Below are positions 8,811 through 20,107 of a stretch of DNA of 64,000 nt, in pieces. A model generated the notes under the pieces. That model searched no databases. It had not been told where the DNA came from and worked only from the letters and a program-made list of their open reading frames with translations. Both the position numbers and the translations under genes were made by a program. The stretch spans positions 11,461,986 to 11,525,985 of the forward strand of contig NC_037273.1 in the NCBI RefSeq assembly GCF_000002425.4, in the 5' to 3' direction. This DNA comes from Physcomitrium patens (taxonomy: Eukaryota; Streptophyta; Bryopsida; Funariales; Funariaceae). How positions within the stretch are numbered: the stretch's first letter is position 1; every line of letters starts with the position of its first letter.

Positions 8811-11800
8811 TGCCCAGCCACAGTAGGAACCTTGCGGCTGGACAATGAAATATCCCAACAACAATCAGGTTCCTTTCTTTCTGCCCAACCTGCACTTTGT
8901 TTTACAATCCCTCTGTTTATCGGCCCTCAAAAACTGAGAACCTTAGCACTACTAGACTCAGGAGCATTTGCTTGTTTTTTAGACGAAGAATGTACTAAGC
9001 GTCATAAGATCCCTTTAGTACAAAAATCAAAACCTGTTCATGTTGAGGTCATAGATGGGCAACCTTTATTGTCTGGTAGCATCACCCATGAATCAAAACC
9101 TATAGAAGTAACGTTTCAAGACCATAGTAGTCATATTATTTTTAATATTATTAGAACTCCATCAAATCCTATTATTCTTGGTCTTTCTTAGTTGAAAAAA
9201 CATAATCCATTGATAGATTGGAGGTTGCGGAAGATGACTTTTTCCACAAAACCACCCAAGAAAAAACCTAATAAAAAACCTCAAAAAAAGAAATCCTTAT
9301 TCATTGGAGCAAGAGCGCTTATAAAATTATCTAAGGAAGGCACTCCATTTGTCATTTATGCAGCTCGAACTATCGAGGAGAAGATCTCAACAGCAAGTAT
9401 ATCGGAGCAATATAAAGATTTTGAAGACGTGTTTCAAAAGAAGAACGCCGACATACTACCGGAACACTGACTATATGATTGTGCCATAGACTTGCAAGAA
9501 GGAGCACAACCACCTTTTGGCCCAATCTACAATCTATCGCAAATAGAGTTGGCAGAGTTACGAAAGTACATCGACGAGAATCTAGCCAAGAACTTCATTC
9601 ATCATTCAAAATCATCAGCTGGAGCACCCATCTTATTTGTGAAGAAGAAAGATGGATCATTACGGATGTGTGTGGATTATCGAGGCCTCAACAAGGTAAC
9701 AAAGAAAAATCGTTACCCATTACCTTTGATTTCTAGTCTCTTAGAACAACTTGGACGTGCGAAGATCTTTACAAAAATTGATCTAAGGGGAGCTTATAAT
9801 CTCGTACGAATCAAGGAAGGAGATGAGTGGAAGACAGCATTCTATACAAGGTATGGTCATTTCGAATATAATGTCATGCCTTTTGGTCTTACCAATGCTC
9901 CAGAGGTTTTCTAACATATGATGAATGACATCTTTTGAGAACACCTCGACGATTTTGTTGTCATCTACTTGGACGATATTCTAATATTCTCTAAAAACGA
10001 GGAAGAACATGAGGAGCATGTTCGTTTGGTCTTGGAGAAACTACGCAAGCGAGGACTATATGCCAAATTAAAAAAGTGTTTATTTCACCAGACGGAGATG
10101 GAATTTTTGGGGTTCATTGTGACTACAGAAGGTTTGAAGATGGACCCCAAGAAAGTAGAAGCAATCATGTCTTGGGAGGTTCCGAAGACGGTTAGAGACG
10201 TACAATGCTTTCTTGGTTTTGCTAACTTCTATCGGATCTTCATCAAGAATTATTCTCAAGTTGCTGCTCCTCTCACTCGATTAACATGCAAAGATAAGTT
10301 GGAATGGGGACCTTTGGCGGAGAAGGCGTTTCAAGATTTGAAGACAGCATTTACTACAGCTCCAATTTTGGTACATCCAGACCTTACAAAGGCCTTCTAT
10401 TTAGAAACTGATGCTTCAAATTTTACTTTGGGAGCTGTGCTTTCACAAATGAGTGAAGATAAGAAGCTCCATCTAGTTGCATTCTATTCTCGGAAGTTCT
10501 CTGCTGCTGAAATCAATTATGAGATCCACGATAAGGAACTTCTTGCTATAGTGGATTCTTTCGAAGAATGGCATCACTTTCTTGAAAGAGTTGCACATCC
10601 AGTAACCGTATATATGGATCACAAGAATTTGGAGTATTTCATGACGGCTCGAGTTTTAAATCGATGTCAAGCTCAGTAGAATATGTCGCTATCTAGATTC
10701 GATTTTGTTATCACTTATCGACTTGGAAGGCAGCAAGGACTATCCGATGCTTTATCAAGGAGATCGTATCTTGCACCAAAGGCTGGAGAAGCAGCGTTTG
10801 ATCAACAATGTACAACGTTATTGAAGCCAGAGAGATTTCAACTTTGTGCTACTATTATATCATTTAATGCTGACTTCCTAAACCAGGTATGTGCTATGAC
10901 CATTAAAGATTCAGTAGCCATTGATATCAAGCAACATACCAATGACGACAAGTTCAAGGTGGAGGGAGATCTTTTATACTTTGAAGAGCGATTGTACATT
11001 CCAAAAGGACTAGCACGACTTCGAGTTCTTCAATCTCGCCATGATTTTCCAGCAACGGGACATTTTGGATTCAATAAGACCTTGGAGCTTATTTCCCGAG
11101 ATTTTTGGTGGCCCCAAATGTGGGAGGATGTGAAAGATTTTGTCCTCTCTTGTGACATCTGTTCAAGATCTAAGAATCCTCGGCATCGCCCTTACGGACT
11201 TCTACAGCCATTGCCAATTCCACGTCGACCATGGTCTTCAATTTCTATGGACTTCATCACGGACTTGCCATCATCAAACTCATTTGATAGCATCTTTGTC
11301 GTGGTAGATCGGCTTACGAAGATGGCACACTTTGTTCCTTGTAAGAAGACATCATCCAGTGAAGTCACAGCAAGACTCTTTCTTGATAATGTGTATCGAT
11401 ATCATGGACTACCAGATGATATCATATCAGATCGAAGTACCCAGTTTGTGTCAAAGTTTTGGAGATCTCTCTTTGGAATATTGAAGGTGGATATCAAGCT
11501 TTCTTCAGCTTTTCATCCTCAAACTGATGGCCAAACGGAATGGGTGAACCAAGTCTTGGAGCAGTACTTACGATGCAGCATCAACTATCAGCAAGACGAT
11601 TGGACTGCATATCTACCACTAGCCGAGTTTGCATATAACAACACCCTCCATGCGTCGACTCAACAAACACCATTCTTTTTCAACTATGGATATCATCCGA
11701 AGCTTGATTTATTGAGTTCGTCAACAAATAACAATCCAGCAGCTGAAGGATTTGCGAAGCAACTATCAGAGCTTCAAACTATGTTGAAGCTTCAATTACA

Positions 11801-12299
11801 ATCCGCTCAAGAATCCTATAAGACGTCTGCAGATAGATTTCGGAATCCAGCACCTACTTTCAGAGTTGGAGACAAAGCCTGGCTTCTTCGACGAAATATC
11901 AAGACCAAGCGACCATGTGATAAGTTGGACTATCGAAGATTGGGACCATTTATCATCTAGAAGCAAATTAATCCAGTGGCATACCGGCTGGAGTTACCGG
12001 CTTCTATGAAGGTACATCCAGTCTTTCATGTTTCTCTGTTGGAACCTTATCGAGAGTCATCTTTTCTTGGAAGAGTGCAATGTCCGCCACCTAGTATTGA
12101 AATCAAGAACCACGAAGAATACGAGGTTGAAAAGGTATTGGATTCACGGCGAAGGTGGGGAAAGTTAGAATATCTTGTTCATTGGTGTGGCTATGACATT
12201 AATGAGCGAACGTGGGAGCCTGCTAAAAATCTTGCGAATGCGCTACAAAAGGTACAGGAGTTTCATCAACGACATCTTGATAAACCTAAATCAATTTGA
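8811..12299 (+). pseudogene. Family A pol of element A2 (PR-RT-RH-IN-chromodomain)
   Basis: A single reading frame encodes protease (LLDSGAFACFLDEE near 8950), RT ([19 protein letters not shown] near 9640 and VIYLDDILIF near 9960), RNase H (LETDASNF near 10400) and integrase. The integrase has its HHCC zinc region near 11040-11170, MDFITDLP, SDRSTQF and GQTEWVNQ, so all three acidic residues are kept. A chromodomain lies at about 12116-12240. Seven nonsense codons interrupt it: TAG near 9190, TGA near 9469, TAA near 9913, TGA near 9938, TAG near 10678, TAG near 11959 and TGA at 12297. Compared with A3 or the other arm, each is one C-to-T or G-to-A step. The copy is dead but not frameshifted. 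Confidence 0.94.
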
Positions 12300-12418
12300 T
12301 GATAGCTTCTTTCTGAAGCTTGTTCTCCCAACAATATAAGAAAAGCGGAGAGCACCAGCAAAATTCATAGTTGATGTAGTTATTTTCTCCAAGATAGATC
12401 GTAGTTTGGTCTTTTGAT

Positions 12419-12772
12419 ATGGATAGCCAAGAGATAGATACTATGCCAGTCAGAGTATCGCAACCGAGTAGCTCACGAAGGCAACCCCGAGATGAAGAAC
12501 TACATGTACCACGATGACGATGGAGGATACCGAGTAACCGATCACTTGTGATCGTATTTGAGATCGAGCCTGCTTACGATGGTCAGCCAGAAGGCATGTT
12601 TGTAGGACAATTTCACAATGAGGACACGGAAGTTCATGCTTGGTCAGAAGTCAAAGGCGTGGGCCACTATCGTTGGCTTCAAGGGTCAATGAACCATTTG
12701 CCTCGTTAACAACAGTTGGAGTTCATAGCAGAAGTTATGCGACAAATCTTCATTTTCTTGCGTTGGTACTGA
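12419..12772 (+). pseudogene. ORF3 of family A (element A2), unknown function
   Basis: A 118-codon frame starts with ATG at 12419 (MDSQEIDTMPVRV) and ends with TGA at 12770-12772. It is basic and Ser/Pro-rich at the N terminus (SSSRRQPRDEE), then has SLVIVFEIEPAYDGQPEG, GQFHNEDTEVHAWSEV, GHYRWLQGSMNHLP and EFIAEVMRQIFIFLRWY. Two in-frame stops, one in the Arg-rich region and one TAA after NHLPR (Glu codon in the left arm), inactivate it. It lies 120 bp after pol and 48 bp before the 3' LTR. The conserved core is shared with family C at 42039-42461. Confidence 0.72.
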
Positions 12773-12805
12773 TCAGCAACATTGCTTCTCAGAGACCTCG
12801 AAGCT

Positions 12806-12819
12806 AAAGGAGGGGGTGA
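12806..12819 (+). other. Polypurine tract of family A
   Basis: The purine-rich AAAGGAGGGGGTGA directly abuts the 3' LTR start TGTTAGGG. This is the plus-strand priming site expected in LTR retrotransposons. The left arm has the same tract in reverse at 3097-3110. Confidence 0.85.
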
Positions 12820-13239
12820 TGTTAGGGACATATTCCTTAGAACTTTCCAGAGAGAAGTTTCTAGAACCTTTTAGAAAACAAGCCTTTGGAATCTTCTAGA
12901 AGAGAAGCCTCTGGAACCTTTTAGAGAGAAGTTTCTAGAAGCTTCTAGAAAGGAAGTCTCTGGAACCTTCTAGAAGAGAAGTTTCTAGAAGCTTCTAGAA
13001 AGGAAGCCTCTGGAACTTTCTAAAAGCTTCTTAGTTAATAGAAGTAGCTCGAGAAGCTTCCTAAGTAGGAGTATATATAGGGATCGAGGCTGAAGAGTTC
13101 TTCAGTCTCGACAACACATCTCTTGGAGTTCTAGCTCACCTTTCTGGTATTGTTCTTGTACTCATCTGTTTAATTTAGTTCTGCCACTTCTTCTTGAACT
13201 TCTTGTTAGATTTCAAGTCTGTATTTTGTGTCCGTGACA
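12820..13239 (+). mobile_element. Family A 3' LTR of element A2
   Basis: This 420-bp LTR runs from TGTTAGGG to CCGTGACA, with the GAA/TTC array and TATA box. Family D coding sequence starts at the next base, so the A composite was inserted into family D. The left half of D and the left target duplication are outside the window. The LTR is nearly identical to the inverted LTR at 2677-3096 and more different from the 5' LTR at 7027-7520. Confidence 0.93.
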
Positions 13240-15654
13240 TCCACCTTGAATTCATCCTTAACAAGACATCGACATCGTAATATGGAAGTTTGTGAAGTTA
13301 GTTTGAACTCTGATCCAAGTGCACCAACCATTGATGTTTCGATTGATGGTGTTCTGATCTCTAGCGTCCAAGTAGATGGAGGTTCTAGCGTCAATTTAAT
13401 GAACGCTGATACAATGGATGCTTTAGATCTGGAATAATTAGTCCCCACGACATTCGTATTACGGATGGCAGATCATAGCCGAGTTAAGCCAATGGATATT
13501 TTATGGACTGTTCAAACTATAATTGCAGGTATTACATATGAAATTGACTACATTATCTTTCATTTACAACATTCGACTTTATCGTACCCTATTTTATTGA
13601 AACGACCTTCGCTGTATCAAGCAAAGGCCAAGAACGATTGGAGTCGGGGTACTTTGACAATTAATAAGGACGTAGATAAAATAGTGTTACAAATGTATCG
13701 AGTATGCTATCACGAGGAGTCTCAATTGCCACTATCTGAATTGACGTCGGACAAAGAGCTTAGCTCCGAGGATGACACAAAAGTACCGAGTACGGAGGCC
13801 AATGTGGAGGCAACACAGCACCCTGAGGTGATGTACCAATGTGGAGGTCCTGGGGAATACTTGATATATCCAAAGGATTTGAAAAACTCAACTTATGTTA
13901 GTATTGACTGGAAACCTCCGCACGATGTTCACCATCTTAGCGCCCTTGAGACGAGATTCGTTTCTTTACATATGTCGGAGATACCGAGTAACTTTAAATC
14001 ACTACGGGAATTGAAACAGAGTATTGTTGCTAAACTTGTATGTCAAACTATTAACTTAGCGACCACGGCCGAACCTCGGCTAATTAAGGTCTACGAAGGT
14101 ATTAAGGAACAAGAGTTGACCTGTTGGACAGACTTTTTCTTATATCATAAATCCACTTTTGCTTGAACTTATGATGATCTACAAGGTATTCCCGCTGATG
14201 TCTGTGAACATCGTATCATATTGGAAGAAAACGCTAAACCTGTACGCCAAAGGTAACATCGCCTTAATCCTAAATATTTCCTTATGGTGAAGGAAGAATT
14301 AGATAAGCTTCTTGCGGTGGGTTTCATTTACCCAGTATCGAATAGTGAGTGGGTTTCTCCAATTGTGATGGTGCCGAAAAAGAACGAAAAAATCCGAATT
14401 TGTCAAGATTTTCAGAAATTTAATGTAGCTACCAAGAAAGATTACTTTCCGTTACCATTCATGGATAATATATTGGACGCCGTCGTCGGTCACAAATGCT
14501 ATTTGTTTCTTGATGGTTTCTCCAGGTATAATCAAGTTGAAATTGCAAAAGAAGACCAGCTCAAGACAACCTTTACTACGGATTGGGGCACATTTGCTTA
14601 TTGCGTGATGCCTTTTGGGCTATGTAACGCCCCAGCCACGTTCCAACGCGTGATGACTCACGCTTTTCAAGACTATCTCTGGATATTTATGGAGATCTTT
14701 TTAGATGACTTTTGTACATTCAGTATCAAACAAGATCATCTTCATTGTTTAGGCAAATGTTTGGCTCAATGTGCCAAATTTGGGATATCGTTGAATTCGA
14801 AGAAGTGCCAATTTGGTATTCCGTCCAGAAAATTATTGGGCCATATTGTTTCCAGTCGTGGTATTGCTACAGATCCTGACAAAGTGCAACATATCATGAA
14901 CTTGCCCAGACCGGAGACAGTCTCCAGTGTTCGAGGGTTCGTTGGTCATGTCAGTTATTATTGACGATTTATAAGTTTGTTTGCAGTTATTTGTCAACCT
15001 TTAACGAACTTACTGAAGAAACCTCCGTCCGATGGTACTAGTCCCCTCTGGACCAAGGAGTGTACCGTAGCCTTCGAGGTCTTAAAGTCAAAATTGGTCT
15101 TTGCACTAATATTGGTGGCTCCTTGTTGGACAAAGCCATTTCATGTGTATGTTGATGCATCCAATGCTGCTATTAGCTCGGTGTTAAGCCAGAAGGATGA
15201 TAAGGGAGTAGATCATCCCATTTATTATGCCAGTCGACAATTGGTGGCTGCCGAACGTAACTATACTACTACTGAACGAGAGGCGTTGGGTATAATATAC
15301 TCAGTTCAAAAATTTCGGCACTATTTGCTTGGGTATCTGTTTGTATTTTATGTGGATCATGATGCTCTCAAATATCTGATTAATAAGCCTCAATTGAGTG
15401 GGCGCATTGCTCGCTGGGTCTTACTCCTCCAAGAGTTCAATTTTACGGTGGTTGTCAGACTTGGGAAGCAACATGCGAACGCGGATCATCTATCCCGGTT
15501 GTCTAATATTCTCGGCAACGAGCTTGTTCCCGATGATCTCCTCGACATCGCATTATTTCTGGTGGATGTGATATCCCCAGAGTATAGCAAAATTATTCAG
15601 TTTTTGACCTTCCATACTTTTCCGTCAACTTTCACGGACAAGCTTAAGAAGCGC
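13240..15654 (+). pseudogene. Family D gag-pol remnant: protease, RT and RNase H
   Basis: One frame begins within or just before the protease, cut at its 5' side by the family A insertion. Protease-like sequence has VQVDGGSSVNL, with Asp-Gly-Gly in place of the usual Asp-Ser/Thr-Gly. RT (14284-14964) has PIVMVPKKNEKIRICQDF and EIFLDDFCTF, so the catalytic Asp pair is kept. RNase H (14977-15540) has FHVYVDASNAA and TEREALG. Stops at about 13435, 14164, 14252 and 14962 include clear CAA-to-TAA and CGA-to-TGA cases. The style resembles plant Athila/Tat-like Gypsy elements. It continues after a solo LTR at 16988. Confidence 0.9.
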
Positions 15655-16987
15655 TGTCGTGTTGTGGTTCGGCTACTATATGAAAATAATGTAATTATGT
15701 ACTTAATATATAATTTATTAAGTAACATGGTGAGAGCCATGTTAGTAGATTTTAGTTGGTTGTAGAATATAATTTGATTATTACTTTGAGAAGAGGGTGT
15801 TTAAAAAGATTACTATAGAATTTGTATAACTTAAATTTCTTTTTGATAGTGGCTTTTAAGATTGGTTTTGGTTGATAGTAACTTCTAAATATTTAGAGTC
15901 ACCTTTGTTAGACATTGGTGACATTTGAAAATTTATTTTGGTTCTTTTATTTGGTGTTTAGAGCATACATTATGTAAATCTTACAAGAAAAAGGATTGAA
16001 GAAGGATTTTGGTAGCAAAGGGAGTAATTAGGGCACCAATATAGATGAATGGAGATGAATGATGAAAATCTCCATTCCTATTGGTCAAAAATCATGACCA
16101 ATGGGCTTTGAGGAGGCTGCCCGAGGCCATATTAGGGATTAGGGTTAGTTTCCGGAGGCCATTCGAACTTTGAAGGCTAGGGTCAGAAGGTTTAGGTTTT
16201 TGGTTAAGGTTTTGGTGCAAGTTTTGTGTCATTTGGGGTTTTTATGAATAAGTTATAGGCGCTCAAAGTTAAGGTGTTAGTTTTGGACCTACTGTCACTC
16301 TTTTGGGCATAACGCACGCGTACGGACGGCAATTGAGGATCGGCGACCGCGACTAAAGAGAGCTCTTTTGCGGCTATACTTTCCATATCCTGTTTACTGG
16401 ATTTCAAGTTATGATGAAGGAGTTATTGGATTTTGAAGTCAGCACATGCAATTTAAGGATAGTAAGTAAACCGATTTACTAGTGTTTGTCTCTTGAGCTA
16501 TATCTTGAGCAATTTTGTGAGGTTTTGGCTCAAAATTTCAAGGAATGTGTAACTTCATGTTAGAAAACTTTATGCATAAGTTTTATGACATTTGGAGTTC
16601 GGGTTTTTGAGATATAAGGAAAATAGTTTTTGGGTGCTTATAAATTAGGGTTTGGAGTGTCTACTAGGGTTTCTTAGATGCCAAAAGATCGGGCGTGAAT
16701 TTGCGGTTGATTTTTTTTGTGGTACAAGTTAAGGGTACATTCTACCTATCGTGTAAATTTAAAACAAACTGAATGGTTAGATCAATAGTTATGATTTTCT
16801 AAAGTTCGGGGCAAAAAAACCCTTCGCAGGAAAAATATGTTTTGAAGGGATTTTGTTATATTTGGAGTTTTATACAAAAATAAAGGAGTTTTGGAAGCCA
16901 AGAAAAGAATCATATAAAGGTTTAAGGTACACTCTCTAAAGCTAGATACCCTATGTATTCCCAGATAGCAAATCACGCCATACGACA
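15655..16987 (+). mobile_element. Solo LTR related to family B, forward orientation, GCGC target duplication
   Basis: This 1333-bp segment begins TGTCGTGTTGTGG and ends CCATACGACA, matching both B-type termini. It is flanked by GCGC at 15651-15654 and 16988-16991. Removing it joins KLKKR to LILKSTPYTM in family D pol in frame. The interior is strongly diverged from the B1/B2 LTRs and AT-rich, so it is an older or separate subfamily. No coding content is seen. Confidence 0.9.
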
Positions 16988-18165
16988 GCGCCTTATTCTG
17001 AAGAGTACCCCATACACAATGATTCGTGATGCTTTGTATAAACAAGGCCAAGATGGTCTTTTACGGCGCTGTATCTTTCCCAGTGAAGTACACTCGATAC
17101 TTACCGGTTGTCATTTGGATAGTTGTGGTGGTCATTTCCGAGAGACAACACTGCTCGCAAGACTTTAATGGCCGGAAATTGGTGGCCCACAATGTTTTCT
17201 GATGCCCACCAGTTCGTTTGCCATTGCGATCCTTGTCAACGAATGGATCGACCTACGGGTATTTCCGCCATGCCGTTAGTACCAATCTTGGCCCAGGTCC
17301 CGTTTGGAAAATGGGGTATTGATTTTGTTGGTCCCATTGCACCTGCATCAAAATCTAGTCAAAAGCGGTATATCTTAGTCGCCACAGATTATGTCACCAA
17401 ATGGGCAGAGGCGATTGCTACCCGCACCGATAATGCTAGTATGGTGGCAATTTTTCTGTATGAGAATATTATCACTCGCTTTGGGTGTCCCAAGGAATTG
17501 GTCAGCGATCAAGGCACCCATTTCATCAATGCTACCATCGTCGCCTTGACGACCACATATGAGATCAAGCATCGTAAGACCACTCCCTATCATCCTCGTG
17601 CCAATGGGCAAACGAAAAAGACCAACGGCATTTTTTGCAAAGTCTTGACTAAGACAATTTCGGGGGCCGGTACTGATTGGGAGACCAAACTCTTTGCAGC
17701 TTGTGGACTTATCGTACCGCCTATAAAGTAACTACCCACTCTACTCCGTTCCAATTGGTTTACGGTCAAGAGGTAATTTTACCTATCGAATTGGACGTTC
17801 CCAGTTTACGTATTGCCTTAGACGAACGTCTCAGTGACACCGAGTCATTACACTCTCGGTTGATGAAATTGGAGGAATTGGATGAAATATGGGCTGTCGC
17901 TCTATTCCACATAGAAGCCACTCAAAAACGGAGGAAGAGTTACTATGATAGTAAACTGGGGCCGAAGTGTTTTATGCCCAATGATTTGGTATTGCTATAT
18001 GACAGCCGATTCAATCATTTTTCGGTAAAATTTCAAGTTTGCTGGCATGGGCCATATCGCGTAATTGAAGGATTTTCCAATGGATCTGTTTAATTGGAGG
18101 ATTTCACGGGCCATCATTTCAGTACCCGCATTAATAGGAATCGTTTACAGTTATATAATATCTGA
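16988..18165 (+). pseudogene. Family D integrase and pol C terminus
   Basis: Coding resumes with LILKSTPYTMIRDALYK and runs through the integrase zinc region (C..C at CHCDPCQRM) to the core: WGIDFVGPI, VSDQGTHF and the PYHPRANGQTKKTNG block. The third catalytic residue, Glu in GQTEK-type blocks, is Lys here (AAA at 17615-17617), so the enzyme would be inactive. Two frame changes, near 17150 and 17680, and a stop at 18091 disrupt it further. No chromodomain follows; the C terminus has the usual GPYRVIEG block. A TGA at 18163-18165 ends the frame. Confidence 0.9.
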
Positions 18166-18246
18166 AACCTAGGACGGGTTTTATTTCATTTGAGGCGAGG
18201 GGACTTCGAATGGACTCAGGAGGGACCTTATTATGGTATAAGGCAT

Positions 18247-19863
18247 TGTCATATTACGTGTTGTCTTGTTCGGGAATACACTGGGTATCTGGCTGTGGAA
18301 GGTATAGTTGTTTTTGTAAATAACTAAGAAATCCTAATAGATTTTATCCATGTATGAAGAATATAATTGAAATATCAATTTCCAAGTATTTAAAAACACT
18401 CTTCATAGTCATTTTAACCATACAATATTCCAATTACTTTATTTCTTTTATAATTAAGTTGTTTTTGTTTTTCTTAACAAGCCTTAACCCTAGCTAGTGA
18501 GCTTTGACAAGCTGTAACTTTTGATCCAACCGTCCACTTAGTGTGAAATTTTGCACCCAAATACCAGTATAAGCCTTCTATATGCTCAGAAAATTTCAGC
18601 CCAATCCAACTTATAGATTGCCAGAAAACGCCCAAAAACTGCACTGATGACACTCGGCCATAACCTTAAAATTTGATGTAGAAACTCCAGAAGTGATTTC
18701 TCCTTTGTCAACCGTTAACTCCAGCTCAAAATTGAATAGCCGCTTGATCTCCAAATCTTCTATTACCAAGCCAAAAATTACTTTGATCCAACTAGTAGAT
18801 CTTCAGATATCACAGAAACCCTATCCAACCCTAGACTGCCAACTTTCGACAACCCTTTGTACTAAAACCCAGATATCTCTTGATTGCATCGTTAGATTAA
18901 CACAAATTTTTGTATACACTTAGCACACCCAACTATCCAGACAATACCAAATTTTGATCCATAGATGCTACACGACTTGCGCAAACTGATTGAGAATGCA
19001 AACCATCAATGTTTTATATAAAATCCGAAACACCAAAATAAACACTGACTTTGAGCAGCGATTGCTCTCCCCTCACAAACCCTAATGAAACCAAATTAGT
19101 GACCTTGAAAAGAACTTGAAGCTAGCTCTTCGATTCAAAAAACTCCGATCTGAAAAACCCCCCCTTCCCTTCATTTCTTAACCTTCCTCCCCTTTAACCC
19201 TAAATCTCCCCTCTTTCAAACCCTAGCCTCTGAATTTCTTGAATCTTCCGTCTTGGATCCAGAATTGGCTCCTTCCGTCTTGGATCGAGAATTGGCTCCT
19301 TCTGTCTTGGATCCAGAATTGGCTCCGTCATCAGAGCTTTCTCCTCCGTTTTTACCTTTAAGAGATCCTTTTACCGAAAGGACGTCCCCGGAACAGCACA
19401 AAGAATGGAACAGCCTGAAACGGAATCGGAGCCCCGTAATCGGGACAACATTGAGTCGCCCGATCAATTCAGGTCTCATATTGGATAAGTGGTCCGTAGT
19501 AAGACCTGGATGTTCCCGCAATTGGACCGCATTGGGCTGCCCGACCAATTCAGATCTCATATTGGGTAAGAGGACCTAGATTGGATGTCTTGAAATTAGA
19601 TGTCTTGAAATTGGATCCAATTGGCTCTTTGAACCAGACTCACCCGTCGTTGAATTGGTCCTTTCCCTTTCTGTTGACTCCCGTTATTGGAATCGAATGG
19701 AGTATTTCAGTAAGCCCCGGTTGACTGTAACAGGGTGACTGAACCTAGCCTCTCAGTATTTGCACTGGAATTGGTCGTTGCTCCCAATATTCGAGGTAAC
19801 TGAACATTAATAAAAGTCCTCTATCTTTATATTTTCACAGTATACTCGTGTTACAACACGATA
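18247..19863 (-). mobile_element. Solo family B-like LTR, reverse orientation
   Basis: This 1617-bp LTR runs from TGTCATATTACG to AACACGATA, flanked by GCAT (18243-18246) and GCGT (19864-19867). These fit a 4-bp duplication in which one CpG has decayed. Its ends match the B LTR, but the first 800 bases are a diverged AT-rich block that reappears in the old fragments at 43.6-44.3 kb, defining a longer subfamily. It sits in the family D region between pol and the extra ORF. Confidence 0.85.
19243..19330. repeat. Three tandem copies of a ~27-bp unit inside a B-like LTR
   Basis: The unit is centred on TTGGATCCAGAATTGGCTCC and occurs three times in tandem. The LTRs at 635-1970, 29866-31196 and 37178-38509 carry two diverged copies at the same place. 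The array is therefore a variable-number element within the LTR. Confidence 0.8.
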
Positions 19864-20107
19864 GCGTAGAGGCGGCTGTAAGGATATTTAATAATCACTA
19901 TTGTGTCAGATGCGAAGGAAGTGAGAAATGGACAGTATGGGTACCATGTTGTCGTTCTCATCACTAAGTAATAGAATAGGAGTAGGGCTCCTATTAAGGG
20001 TTATTCTATGGTGTTATATTCTGTTGTTGCTTATTTATGTTTCATTTTAGTGTTTCGGGCATACTGAAAAGTCGCATTGACGGTTAGGACTTATAAGCGT
20101 TTGAGTC

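Larger units (their letters stand above)
2677..13239. repeat. Large inverted repeat: arms 2677-7026 and 8889-13239, spacer 7027-8888
   Basis: The left arm (4350 bp) is the reverse complement of the right arm (4351 bp). Each arm contains pol, ORF3 and the 3' LTR of a family A element. The spacer holds one 5' LTR, leader and gag. The arms differ by a net single base and about 20 codons over roughly 1150, and they share several inactivating mutations. The inner left junction reads GCAGG (7022-7026) followed by an LTR start. The outer left junction reads CCTAC followed by an inverted LTR end. Both correspond to CCTGC at 8889-8893 of the intact order. Confidence 0.93.

Noticed and set aside
9479-9736. 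An 85-codon frame overlapping RT, mirrored at 6179-6436
   Set aside because: It is a shadow of the RT coding frame; both copies are arms of the same palindrome, so conservation is not independent.
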